From NCBI GenBank assembly GCA_021018995.1, contig CM037587.1:58626104-58690103 (forward strand): a stretch of 64,000 bases of DNA, read 5' to 3'. Under the pieces are notes generated by a model. The model did no database searches. It was not told the origin of the DNA and saw only the letters and a list, made by a program, of their open reading frames with translations. Position 1 is the first letter of the stretch. Every line of letters starts with the position of its first letter. The translations under genes and the position numbers were made by a program. Below, one piece after another: positions 1 to 10,187 of the stretch. The stretch comes from Chloranthus sessilifolius. Its lineage: Eukaryota > Streptophyta > Magnoliopsida > Chloranthales > Chloranthaceae.

Positions 1-1197
1 AGGGGTAAAAAGGGAATAAAAAATGAAGAAATTAGCAAGGTAAGGAGTGATTCATGACTTCACAACCTTCATTTCAGCAAAACTTCATCTTTCTTGATAT
101 ATTCCATAATCAAAGTGGCCAGCTTATCCTCTTCTTTTCAATTTTCAAATGATGTTCTTCTCTAAACTTCTCTTTCTTTTCTCTTTTTATTTTTATTCAA
201 TCTTTTTATGATTTTTTTTTTTTTTTTTTTTTAATGATGAACTGTCACACAAATATCATTGATACACTACTGTTCATAAGTTGCTTTTCTTCACCTTCTA
301 CAGAATATTGTACCATTCTCACTATCTTTAACTCCTTCTCCTTTACCTTCTGAATTCTCAGAGTGAGGGTGAGGTTGAATCAGGTCATGAGGTTAAGGTG
401 CAAGTATTCTGGTGTTTGTCAAAGAAAAGTATGATTTTTAAGGCTCAACTAGTGTATGCAAAATGGCAGATTTTAAAAGGTTGGATTTTCAAGCTCAAAC
501 TGTCCAAATGAAGGCCTTGGATCATTTCCTTAGTATCATGAGTGTTGTCAATTAGTTTTGATTTGGAGGTGCCCAACTTTTAGTGAAAAAGTCTTGATTC
601 AATCAGTCCTCAGAGCAGAAATAATGCCAAAAGCACTCTTCACAAGGAAATGATGGGCCCAAATCTCACTAGGTATGGTCCTCAAATTAACCCATGGAGT
701 GTAGTTTCACCTGCTTCTCTCCTCTTAGGTTCACTGAGCACTAACTGAAAAAAATTTCTGATGTTACCTTCATGGTGGTGTCAACATTTTAACATTTTCA
801 GCTTTGAAAAGTCTGCAACAATATTTTAATTTTTTCACAAATTTCCTCATTGTATCAAGTTAGGTGAAAATTGACTTTATGTATCCCAGTTATACCACCA
901 TTACTGTACTAAAATTAACTATTCTATTGGCAGACCTACCCTGCCACACCCCCAAACCATGAGGAGCAGTGTCCTCACTGGTTCAAAGGCTAGACTGGAT
1001 GTGCAGTAGATTGAATACGGAACAAAGAAACACAGAAGAAGACAGAGAAACAGAAATAAGCAAAAATGATAAACTGAACAGTATAGAACCAAAAGAAAAA
1101 TTCATTATAATATAAAGAAAATATTACAAAAAGAGTGACAAAAAGAGAAAAAATAAAAGCCTAAAACAGACAAAATAGGAGGGGGGGAGAACAAGAG
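1..1197 (-). other. Element A 3' noncoding region
   Basis: No gene is seen. The stretch holds poly-T (about 218-232) and blocks conserved with the same zone of B (15730-16900) and of C (37300-39190, opposite orientation). One conserved block at 961-976 reads GAGGA-6 nt-TCCTC, a short hairpin also found in C at 37538-37553. Conservation of about 1 kb of noncoding sequence in three elements suggests a functional 3' untranslated region, but its role is unknown. Confidence 0.6.
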
Positions 1198-1542
1198 TCA
1201 AGGGGGAGTCGGTGGTGGAGGGTTTGAGGAAGATGGTGGGGGAGATGCAGGTGGTTCGATTTTTTTCTTCTTCTTCTCTCTCTTCTCCTTTTTCTTCTCC
1301 TCTTTGGCCAGGATCCGCTGGACCTCTTCATACTCATCCCAGAGAAATTGTAATGGGTCCGGCTCTTTAGGCGGTGGGGGGTCCAACCACATCGGATAGA
1401 ATTTGTTTGGGAACTCGTTGGGTTTGTCATTCACCATGGTTAGGAGGAGGGCTGGACTGCTAGGGTTAGAAGAGAAAGGATGAGATGAGGACGAACTAAC
1501 TTCATTTTTAAAATACTTGGACGGTGGAACATGAATCGGCAT
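1198..1542 (-). CDS. Element A ORF3, small unrecognised protein (114 aa)
   Basis: I do not recognise this protein. It starts MPIHVPPSKYF at an ATG and runs 114 codons without a stop. Residues about 18-32 are Ser/Pro-rich, the middle (about 48-75) contains FYPMWLDPPPPKEPDPLQFL, then a Glu/Lys-rich segment (EEKKKEKREKKKKK) and a Pro/Ser tail. The composition suggests a disordered, charged protein. It lies between ORF2 and the 3' LTR of element A; no counterpart was noticed in B or C. A TATA-like word at 1657-1664 and three CGCG-containing words at 1676-1742 lie just upstream, the same arrangement as in front of ORF2. It may equally be the remnant of a longer C-terminal ORF. Confidence 0.4.
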   Translation of the reverse strand: MPIHVPPSKYFKNEVSSSSSHPFSSNPSSPALLLTMVNDKPNEFPNKFYPMWLDPPPPKEPDPLQFLWDEYEEVQRILAKEEKKKEKREKKKKKIEPPASPPPSSSNPPPPTPP

Positions 1543-1654
1543 ATTAAAGTTTTGTCCCTTTCCAAGCTTTGTAATAAATTGTGAGTGTTCGAGGAATGAT
1601 AAACTATTATGGGAAAAGAGGGGTCACAGTAAATGATGGTCTAAATTTAGCTTT

Positions 1655-1745
1655 GGTATTTAAGGTGATCCTGTGTATCGCGCAGCTACACACTGGAAGG
1701 TGTGGAATTCTGCTTTGAGCGCGTTCAGGACTCCGCGAGGAAGCT
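1655..1745 (-). promoter_or_regulatory. Putative ORF3 promoter: CGCG words plus TATA-like box
   Basis: On the minus strand, CGCG-containing words (CTCCGCGAGG, GAGCGCG, ATCGCGCAGC on plus, 1676-1742) are followed by TTAAATACC at about 1657-1664 and then the ORF3 ATG about 115 bases on. The words match the CGCGAG-type motif of the A LTR. The promoter reading is inference from layout. Confidence 0.35.
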
Positions 1746-2116
1746 CAGACAGGGCCCACGATTATGCAAATGAAGCCATTTTAATCCCTTGATCGAGATC
1801 AACACTCGACCTCTGGGCACCATTTGTGCTGAGGCCTATACTTGCATCCATTCAGTTGCCATCTACATCTACCCTTCACATGGATTCCTATTTCAAATGA
1901 GCATAGCCTCCCTAAATTCATCTCCCATATTACTGACAAAAATAGACACTATGAAGACTAATTTGAAGAATACACAAGCACACAGAACAGATTTGGCACA
2001 TGAATTAATATACAAAAAAGAAGAGAAATTATATTAACTTGGAAAAATATTTACAATTGTAATTACAATGAGAAGATTGGAAGGGAACGAAAAGAAAAGC
2101 CTAAGTACAATCTAAT

Positions 2117-5100
2117 CTAAGAGGAGGAAGAATCTGAATCGGAATCTGTAAACCAATCCCAGCCCATCTTTTGAGCATGTTTCCTAAGGGCAGCTTTGTC
2201 CTCTTTTTTGGTGCTTGCTTCTCAGTTGGACTCGTTTTCTTCTTAGCTTTACTCTCAGCTGGTGTCCTTTTCCTAGGCTGCCTTAGTTTCTTTGGTTGGG
2301 CTGGTGGTTTCTTTGCAATAGGAGCTTTTGGTGCCCTCACCCTCATCTTTTTGGTTTTGGATTCAGGAGGGACTATAGGTGATTTGCCTTTGTGTTCCTC
2401 AGTGGGGGCTACTGAGGACTTCCCTTTCGCTTTGGGCTTAGGCTGGCCAAGGGGTTTTGCCTCCTCAGACTGGGCAGCTGTCTCTTTGCCAATTTTTATA
2501 GAGGCTGCTGTATAAGCAGTCCTCTTAGCAGTGACTTTCCTCTATTTAGGATAAGTTTACTCTTTTGGAGGTGCAGCAGGGGCCTTGGTAGGTGGAGGAT
2601 GTTCTGTAGGAGGTGATGAAGGAGGGGCAGCAGGGGCCTTCCCTTTCTCTGGCTGGATCTTTGGTTGTGCCTCCTCAGACTGAGCAGCTGGCTCCGGAGT
2701 AGCTTTAGGCTCACGGTCTGGCATGTGGACAAAGAGTGGGGTGGGCTGCTAAGCTGCATTTCTGGCAACAGCCAATGCAGCTTCCAATGAGGCTATCTAG
2801 ATTTTGTGTTTAAGGAGGTCAGTCTCATGGATTTCCTGTAGAGTCTAAAGATCTCCTGGGCATTGTTGAGCCTCTTCTCGAAAAGTCTGGCTTTCATCTT
2901 CTCTGCAGCAGTGTTTGCTTTCTCCAGCTCTAAATTCAACTGATTATAAGCAGCTGTAGATTTGGCCTTCTGATAGGCCTCCAAGATATTAGTCCACCCC
3001 AAGGAGATGCCCAGTAGTTACTTTCTGTAGGCTTCCTTCATTTCATCAATCTGCTGCAGCAGGGGGGTCTCAATGGACTGTCAAAGTTGGGCCATGCCCC
3101 TCAAGACATCCTTCCTAAGATAGGGATTGTCCCTCATGGCATGGAGGATGGTGAGGTAGGGAGGGATATAAAAGGAGTGTTTGGGGGCAATAGGAAGAGA
3201 GGAAGTGGAAGGAGCAAACTGTGATTGGTCCTAGGTGGGGGGAGTGGAGATAACAGTGGGTAAGTCTAGTTGTGGGGGAAGGGGAAGGTTGGGGTGCATT
3301 TGGGTGCAGTTGTCGATGAATGTTGGAGGGGTTGGGAGTCGGGGATGGATTGGTTTGGGTCTGCATTTGTCGATGGAAAGGACCGGGGGATGGAGTGGAT
3401 TGGTGAGGGATGGGTGGGTTGGTTAATGTCCAGGGGTGGATTGGATGGATGTGAGTTTAGTGCATCGGTCACTGGTGTGTGTAGTGGTGGATAATTGGGA
3501 TTGGATGTCTTGGATGAGGGAGAGGATGAGTGTCAGTGTGTCTGGGCTGGGAGGTTGAGTTTGTGTAGAGGATGGCACAGGTTGGAAAGGTGAGGAAGGT
3601 GCATGATGGAAAGTGGAAGGAGGGGGAGAGTGGGGTTCTGGTGAGTGATGGTGTGATGTAGTTGGGGAGTCCGGGAGGGGGGTGTAGTGGGTGGGCATGG
3701 TGTCAAGGAAACTAGCCAAAAAGGCTTGGAATCATGTGGTTGTTGTAAGGTTTAACTCAATGTCTGGGAATTGGGATGTGGTAGGCATGGCAGGAGTGGT
3801 GTCTTCTTCAATGGGAGGTGGGACAGTGGGGGTAAAAGAGATTGTGGGTGGTGTCAGGGAGATGGTGGGGGTTGTCTCAGTGGTTTTCCTTTTTTTGTAG
3901 GAAATGAGTGGAGGGCTGTCAGGTTTATGTGAAGATGATGGGGGTATTGGGGCTATGTATTGAGGTAAGGTAGGGGATGGGGAGGGGCTAACATGGGGGG
4001 TGGTGTCCTCTCAGGTACCAATCACAGGAGGTGTGGGGATGGATACTGAAGACAGAGGAGGGTGAGAGAGAGATGGAATAAAGGTAGTGGATGTTGGAGT
4101 AAAAGGTGGAGGAAAAATGGGGGTTGCTACAGCAGTGGTTGTAATAGGCTCTGAAATCTCCTCTGTAGTGACAGGGGTGGGCCTTGTAACGGCTGCCTCT
4201 TCTGCTTGCTTGGGAAGGGCCTGAGTCTCCGCCTTCTTTTTCTTCTGTGCTTCTATCAGGCTTCTGCTGATTCCCAATTGCCTCTTGGCAAAAGTAGTAG
4301 GGGCAAGGGTGGTAGTCTGCTCAGTTTTTGCTATCTTGTATCCCCCCTTGATTAGCAGCAAGGTAATGACTCTGGCATAGGGGAGTGTGTGAGGCTTCTT
4401 GTTCTGCCCTAACTTCTCCACCAGATCCTTCATTGCCTCAAAGATTAGCCAGACTGCATGGAAGCCATGGCCCAAGTAGAAGGAGTAGACTGCATCAGCA
4501 ATAGGGGATCTCCTCTCCTGCTGATGGCCTGAGCAATATATGTTCTTTCTTAGGACCTGGTCCATGAAAAGGAGTCTAGGCTCCAACTCCCTTCTTCTGA
4601 TGGAATCCCCTGAGGCCTTTAATCCTCTAGTCAAAGCCCTTATAATTATATCAATTGAGGCACTCAGGGGGGGCCATATCCACAGCTAGGGTCAAATGCG
4701 GCTGGGATGCCCAATACTTCTGCAATCACTTTGGGGCTCACTAAGATCTCAAAATAGTCAATCAGCACCAGCAAGCATACTTGTCCATCCTTGTCTTTTT
4801 TGACCCTGATGTGTTGGTAAAAGAGTTGCACTAGCCTAGGGTAGGCTAGTCCTAGGATTCCTCTCATCGAGGGTGTCAGGCCAGCTTTGCTCATAAACTA
4901 CACGGCCGGGGCAGAGAGAGGCTCCTTCTCAAAGAATGGCAGGTTAAAGGCTATATCAGACTCCAAGGGGATTGAAGCCATGAGCTCTGAAGGAGTAGAA
5001 AACTCAGGGGTTGGCTCCTCCACCTCCTCAACCACTTCCTTCTCTTTTTTAGGTGCCTTTGCAGTCTTGGCCTTCTTAGGGGTGGTCTCAACAGGGGCCT

Positions 5101-5140
5101 TATCCTTGCTCTTTCTCTTTGGTGCACTCTTAGGGGCCAT
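2117..5140 (-). pseudogene. Element A ORF2, post-pol accessory protein (degenerate)
   Basis: Starts MAPKSAPKRKSK at 5140 and ends in an acidic/Ser tail (DSDSSSS, stop at 2117). In order: a Lys-rich N-terminus (5140-4900); a conserved helical domain (4894-4011) with LVQLFYQHIRVK, LGIPAAFDPSCGYGPP and VLRKNIYCSGHQQERRSPIADA; a long Pro/Ser/Thr-rich linker (about 4150-3115); a coiled-coil-like stretch (3002-2793); and a Lys/Pro-rich basic region (2768-2101). The central domain resembles the family labelled 'putative plant transposon protein domain' (I believe PF20167), often seen after pol in Athila-type elements. No signal peptide or transmembrane helix is visible on the coding strand, so it does not look like an envelope. 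Several stops and frameshifts break it. Homologues are at 16925-18780 (B), 35155-37292 (C) and 48001-49190 (F). Function unknown. Confidence 0.75.
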
Positions 5141-5229
5141 TCCAAACTCTACCTTCGAATATGAGAAATGGAGACTAAGATCTAAGTGCTTACCCTAAAA
5201 TCCCAGGGTTTGGTTTGATCTGACACACA

Positions 5230-5560
5230 GGGCACCGCGAGATCACTGATCAGAGGGCACTAGATGGGGATGATGCTAGGAACAAATCTGTAGATTCTTG
5301 GAGTGAATGATGGGTTGTAGGATCGACGCTGGAGGAGAGAGGGGGAAGAGTGCCAAAAGCTAGGGTTTCACAGAGTGAAGAAGGAAGAGAATACTGGAAA
5401 GGGAGACAAGCGCGGGGTTAAAATACTTATCGCGAAGCATGGCGCGCTTTGGAAAAATCTGGTCGCGGGATTGGAAATGAACCTAGCGAAGGTGTTATTC
5501 AACTTGGATTGCGCGACAATCTCCCAGGTTGACCTTGGAGCGTGCGACAGTATGTGAAGA
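5230..5560 (-). promoter_or_regulatory. Region upstream of A ORF2 with CGCG words and weak TATA
   Basis: CGCG- and GCGA-containing words recur here (for example 5235, 5410, 5430, 5442, 5461, 5513, 5539). On the minus strand GTATTTTAAC at about 5417-5426 is a weak TATA candidate lying about 280 bases before the ORF2 ATG. The equivalent zones of B and C carry the same type of motif and a clearer TATA box, so an internal ORF2 promoter is inferred. Confidence 0.4.
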
Positions 5561-5569
5561 ATTCATGTG

Positions 5570-5850
5570 AATTGCGCGAGAGGTTCCCAAGTTTCCTTTT
5601 ATATTGTGCAAAAAGCTCTGAGGTTCACTTTGAATCTCGTGGCAGCTAATGAAGTATTCTTTTTTAATTGCGCGAGAGTCTCCCAGGCTTCCTGCTGAAC
5701 CTCACGATAGCTAATGAAAAGCTCTATTTGAATCGCGCGAGAGGTTCCCAGGTTTCCTTTTGAACCTCGTGACAGCCTTGGAATCTCGCAGTAGCTGATG
5801 AAGTATGCTCTTTGTATTGCGTGAGAGTCTCTTAGGATTCCTTTTGGACC
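5570..5850. repeat. Tandem repeat, about 3.5 copies of an 80-bp unit with CGCGAGAG
   Basis: Units begin at about 5571, 5659, 5731 and 5815 with TTGCGCGAGAG or a close variant, continue with a TCCCAGGTTTCCTTTTGAAC-like segment and end with a GACAGCTAATGAAG-like segment. Period about 72-88 bases. Each unit carries one or two CGCG/TCGTG words, so the array expands the element-specific motif immediately upstream of the ORF2 promoter zone. Confidence 0.75.
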
Positions 5851-6199
5851 CAGCGACAGTAAAGTATAAGACAGAAAGAACGTGCTCTCTGTACTGCCCT
5901 TTCCATATCTGTTGTGGTTGGATCCTAGGCATGACTCTCACCACCAAGGGGTACCTCAGATACATTACAATTAACTATTCAAGCAAAGACAACAAAAATC
6001 AATCTCCCACATTATGCATTCAAGCAAAAACTATCAATCTAAGAGCAGTAATCATCAAACCAAGAATAAAAAATTCAAACCAGACAGGTTCAGATTAAAT
6101 TGGGGCCACTAAAATTTTCTAGAGAATTTGAACAAAAGAAAACAAGACAAATCAAACAAAACCAAAGTACATATGATACAAAATTGACACACCTGTGGA
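5851..6199. other. Spacer between pol and ORF2 of element A
   Basis: AT-rich, with stops in all frames and no recognised motif. It separates the last pol codons (stop near 6200 on minus) from the tandem repeat upstream of ORF2. Confidence 0.5.
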
Positions 6200-7603
6200 T
6201 CAGTTTAATGAAGGATCCCCTTGAAAGTGAATGGTGTCCATGGGTTCAGCAGGTTTTTCGAAACAACGCTTAAGCCTCTGACCATTCACCTTCAAGGTTT
6301 TCCCAGACTTGGGATCCTTGATTTTCACAGCACCAGATGGGGAAACACTCATGACAATGTAGGGACCTTCCCATCTGGATTTCAATTTGCCAGGAAAAAA
6401 TTTAAGTTTGGAGTTAAACAACCAAACCTTGTCACCAGCTATGAAGCTCTTTCTCAACAGCCCCTTGTCAAAGAAAGCTTTGGACCTTTCCTTGTAGATA
6501 CGGGCATTGGCATACGCATCCATCCTTAGCTCATCCAATTCTGACAGCTGTAGCAACCTGTGATGACTAGCAGAAGTTAGGTCTATATTTAAATGTTTAA
6601 TGGCTCAATAGGCCCTTTGTTCTAACTCCATTGGGAGATGACAAGCCTTGCCATAAACCAGTCTTAATGGGGACATACCAATGGGAGTCTTATAGGCAGT
6701 CCTATAAGCCCACAGTGCATCATTAAGCTTGTCAGCCTAATCATTCCTATCAGTCCTCACAGTCTTCTCAGGGATGTGCTTGATCTCCCTATTTGAAATT
6801 TCAACTTGCCCACTGGTTTGGGGGTGGTAGGGAGTAGCAATCCTATGAGTGACAGAATATTTTTTGAGCAAGCTCTCAAAATTTCTGTTGCAGAAATGGC
6901 TACCCCCATCACTGATAATGGCTCTAGGGGTGCCAAATCTTGAGAAGATATTCTGCTTTATAAACTTGAGGACAACCTGATTATCATTAGTTCTTGTGGC
7001 AATGGCTTCTACCCATTTGGAAACGTAATCCACTGCCACTAAGATGAAAGGAAAATCATTTGAAGGAGGAAAGGGGCCCATGAAATCAATACCCCAGACA
7101 TCAAACAGTTCCACAACAAGGATAGGCTGCAAAGGCATTGAGTTTCTTTTGGACAGCCCTCCTAATTTTTGACATCTTTCACAGGTCCTGCAGTGTGTAT
7201 TGGCATCTCTGAATAAAGAAGGCCAATAGAACCCACACTGCAAGACTTTGTCAGCTGTTTTTCTTCCACTAAAGTGGCCTCCACAGGCATTTTCATGGCA
7301 CATGGCCAGAACACTGTGGACATCACTTTCTGGAACACATTTTTGGATGATTTGGTCTGCACAATACTTGTATAAGCAAGGTTCTTCCCAGAAAAAGAAT
7401 TTGACCTGTTAGAAAAACAGGTCTTTGTCCATTTTTGTCCAATGGGCAGGAATCTTGCTTATAACTAGATAATTGACAATGTGTGCATACCAAGGAACCA
7501 AGGATTGGATGGCAAACAATTTCTCATCCGGGAAGACATCATTTGTAGTAAGGTCATCAACACCTTTTTCCAAAACAATTCTGGACAAGTGGTCAGCCAC
7601 CAC
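6200..7603 (-). pseudogene. Element A integrase (end of pol)
   Basis: The integrase inserts the cDNA copy. In minus-strand order: the end of the RNase H linker (VADHLSRIV, 7603), an HHCC zinc-binding module (HENACGGHF ... CRTCERCQ, about 7303-7165), the catalytic core with Asp in GIDFMGPF, Asp in IISDGGSHF and Glu in [11 protein letters not shown], then [14 protein letters not shown] and a C-terminal segment GDKVWLFNSKLKFFPGK followed by SRWEGPYIV, the GPY/F module. The DDE residues are present. Stops near 7405, 6735 and 6605 break the frame. No chromodomain follows, consistent with Athila. The protein ends at CFEKPAEPMDTIHF and a stop near 6200. Confidence 0.88.
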
Positions 7604-7668
7604 ATTTTCTATACCCTTTTTGTCCTTGATTTGAATGTCAAACTCCTACAACAGGAGTATCCATCTAA

Positions 7669-8037
7669 TCAGCCTGGGTTTCGCATCCTTCTTGACAATA
7701 GGTACTTCAATGCTGAGTGGTCAGTGAAGATTACAGTTGTAGACCCAAGTAGGTAATGTGTAAATTTGTCAACAACAAAAACCACTGTCATAAGCTCTGT
7801 CTCAGCTATTGTGTAATTCAGTTGAGCTTCAGTAAGTGATTTGCTGAGATAGGCAATGACCACTGGCATCTTATCTTTTCTTTGGCCCAAAACAGCACCT
7901 ATTGCCAAGTCGGATGCATCACACATCAGCTCAAATGACAGTGTATAGTCAGGTGTTTGGAGTACAGGGGCAGAGGTGAGGCAAATTTTCAAAGTTTCAA
8001 AAGCCTCAAGATATTCAGCAGAAAAGTCAAAGGGCAC
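7669..8037 (-). pseudogene. Element A RNase H domain
   Basis: Reads FELMCDASDLAIGAVLGQ, then YLSKSLTEAQLNYTIAETE, then FTDHSALKYLLSRR, the standard Ty3/gypsy RNase H signature with catalytic Asp (CDAS), Glu (AETE) and Asp (TDH). It lies directly after RT and is broken from the following tether/integrase by a frameshift and stops near 7665-7604. It removes RNA from the RNA-DNA hybrid during reverse transcription. This copy is inactive because the polyprotein is interrupted. Confidence 0.85.
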
Positions 8038-8133
8038 ATCCTGGCAAAGCAGGTGGCACGATGGTTTAGCAATTTTGTCGAAGTCTTTGATGAACCTCCT
8101 GTAGAATCCAGCATGTCCAAGGAAAGATCTGAT

Positions 8134-9668
8134 TTATTTGACTGTTCTTGGAGGGGGAAAATTTGCAATGAGGTCAACTTTGGCCTTGTCTACCTCAATT
8201 CCATCCTTAGAGACTACATGGCCCAACACAATACCTTGTGTTACCATGAAGTGGCTCTTTTCCCAACTTAAGACCAAATTGGTCTCCTCACATCTTTGCA
8301 AGACCAGGTGGAGGTGTTGCAGACATTGGCCAAAACTGTCCCCATAGACAAAAAAATCATCCATAAAATTTTCAAGAATTTGTCAATCATATCAGAAAAT
8401 ATGACATACATACACCTCTGAAAGGTGGCTGGGGCATTACACAGCCCAAAAGGTATCCTTCTGTAAGCAAAGGTGCCAAAAGGACAAGTAAATGTAGTTT
8501 TCTCTTTATCAAGAGGGTGCACCGGGATTTGGTTGTACCCTGAGTACCCATCAAGAAAATAGTAAAAAGCTTTTCCAGCCAACTTATCCAAAATTTGATC
8601 AATAAAGGGGAGAGGGAAGTGGTCTTTTCTGGTCTTAGAGTTGAGCTTTCAATAATCGATGCAAACTCTCCAGCCAGTGGTCTCCCTGGCTGGTCTCAGC
8701 TCTCCAGACTCAGTTGTGATAACTGTTATGCCAGATTTCTTGGGCACCACTTGGATAGGTGCCACCCATTCAGAATCAGAAATGGGGTAAATTACCCCTG
8801 CATCTAGCAATTTAATGATTTCTTTTAGGACCACTTCCTGCATGTGAGGATTCAATTTCCTCTGCATTTCCCTGGAGGGTGTTGAGCCCTCTAAATGGAT
8901 TCTATGTATACAGATTGATGCATCTATCCCTCCTAGATCTGCAATGGTCCAGCCAATTGCCTTCTTCTGCTTCCTCAAAACTGTTAGTAATTCCTCCTCT
9001 TGCTCATTGGTAAGAGAAGAGGAGATAATTACAGGAAGTTTTTCATCTTTCTCAAGGAAAGCATATTTCAATGTTTCTAGAAGCTTCTTGAGTTCCAGAT
9101 CAGGGGCTTGCTGGATGGATGGCAAGATTGGTGCTTTGTTGGTTTGAGGAAGGGGCAGCAATGTGGATTTCCAAATGGAATGCTGCACTAAGCCAACAGA
9201 AGACTTCAATGTGGACATGTCTTCTGGCATTAAAGCTAGGCTTCCTTCCTCTACCATGTTCCAAACTTTAGTTAAATTTGTGACAATGTTGCCCCACTCC
9301 AGCAGAGTGGGCAGTTCTTCTTCAACAACTTCTTCTAGTACATCCACTGCAAAGCATTCCTCATTGTTCAGCTGAGGATACTTTGCACTGTTGTACACAT
9401 TAAGTTCAACTTTCATATGTCCGAAAGTTACCTCCATGATCCCAGACCTGCATTGAATGCATGCATTGGCAGTGGCCAAGGATGGTCTGCCCAAAATAAC
9501 AGGTATCGGGGATGTACTCTTGTTGCAGCCCATGTCAAAAACAAGGAAGTCTGCAAGGTAGAAGAACTTATCCACCCCCACCAAGACATCCTCGACCACT
9601 CCCATGGGTCTCCTCTCAGACCTATCAGCCATCAACAGCACAATGGGGGTGGGTTTTAGCTCCCCCAA
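8134..9668 (-). pseudogene. Element A reverse transcriptase with protease-RT linker
   Basis: Copies the element RNA into DNA. From the minus-strand 5' side: a linker with VILGRPSLATANACI; KLLDAGVIYPISDSEWVAP and QVVPKKSGITVI (about 8790-8720); GWRVCIDY (8650), where a frame change occurs; DGYSGYNQIPVHP and PFGTFAYRRIPFGLCNAPAT (8591-8430); then, in another frame, the active site MDDFFVYGDSF (MDDF at 8353-8364) and SWEKSHFMV. MDDF is intact, but at least two frameshifts and a stop split the domain. The motif wording matches Athila RT. Confidence 0.88.
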
Positions 9669-9674
9669 ACCTAG

Positions 9675-10187
9675 CTACTGATACACACTGTATGGCAGCA
9701 GGTTAATACTGGCTCCAAGGTCTAAAAGGGCCCTTCCAATTGTGTGGTCTCCAATTATGCAGGGAATAGTGGGTATCCCTGGGTCTTGCAACTTTTCTGG
9801 CATTGTCATGTTTAATACAGAATTAATTGTATCAGTTGCAAAGACCTTTTTAGACAAATGGCCTCTGGCCTTCCTTTTCTGAGTACAAAGGTCTTTCAAA
9901 AATTTTGCAGAGACTGGGACCTGTCGGATTGCATCAAGCAGGGGTAAATTGATTTTTACCTGCTTAAAGGTTTCCATCATTTCCTCTATCTATGCATTCC
10001 CCTTATCAATAGGGGCAGGGCCACTCAAAGCTTGAGGAAATGGCAGCTGAGGGATTGTTGGTTCCTCAACTGTAAGCCTATCATTGAACCTTTGTTTTCT
10101 TCTTTTTTCATCTTTTATTTCCTGCTGAGGCTCAACTACAGCCTCTTTATTTTTCCCTTGTTGCAGGGTAGCAGGAAATTCTTGACT
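9675..10187 (-). pseudogene. Element A aspartic protease region
   Basis: Contains LKDLCTQKRKARGH, PCIIGDHTIGRALLDLGASINLLPYSVY and then a stop. DLGAS (about 9708-9722) is the Athila form of the retropepsin active site, which matures the polyprotein. Upstream lies an IEEMMETFKQVKINLPLLDAI segment that normally joins gag to protease. A stop at about 9672 and another near 9990 interrupt it. Confidence 0.82.

Noticed and set aside
2171..2515. Plus-strand frame resembling a multi-pass membrane protein
   Set aside because: It is the antisense of the Lys/Pro/Ala-rich tail of A ORF2, where Lys codons read as Phe/Leu on the other strand.
2117..5140. A ORF2 as an envelope-like gene
   Set aside because: Position fits the Athila env-like slot, but the coding strand shows no signal peptide or transmembrane helix and is basic, Pro-rich and coiled-coil.
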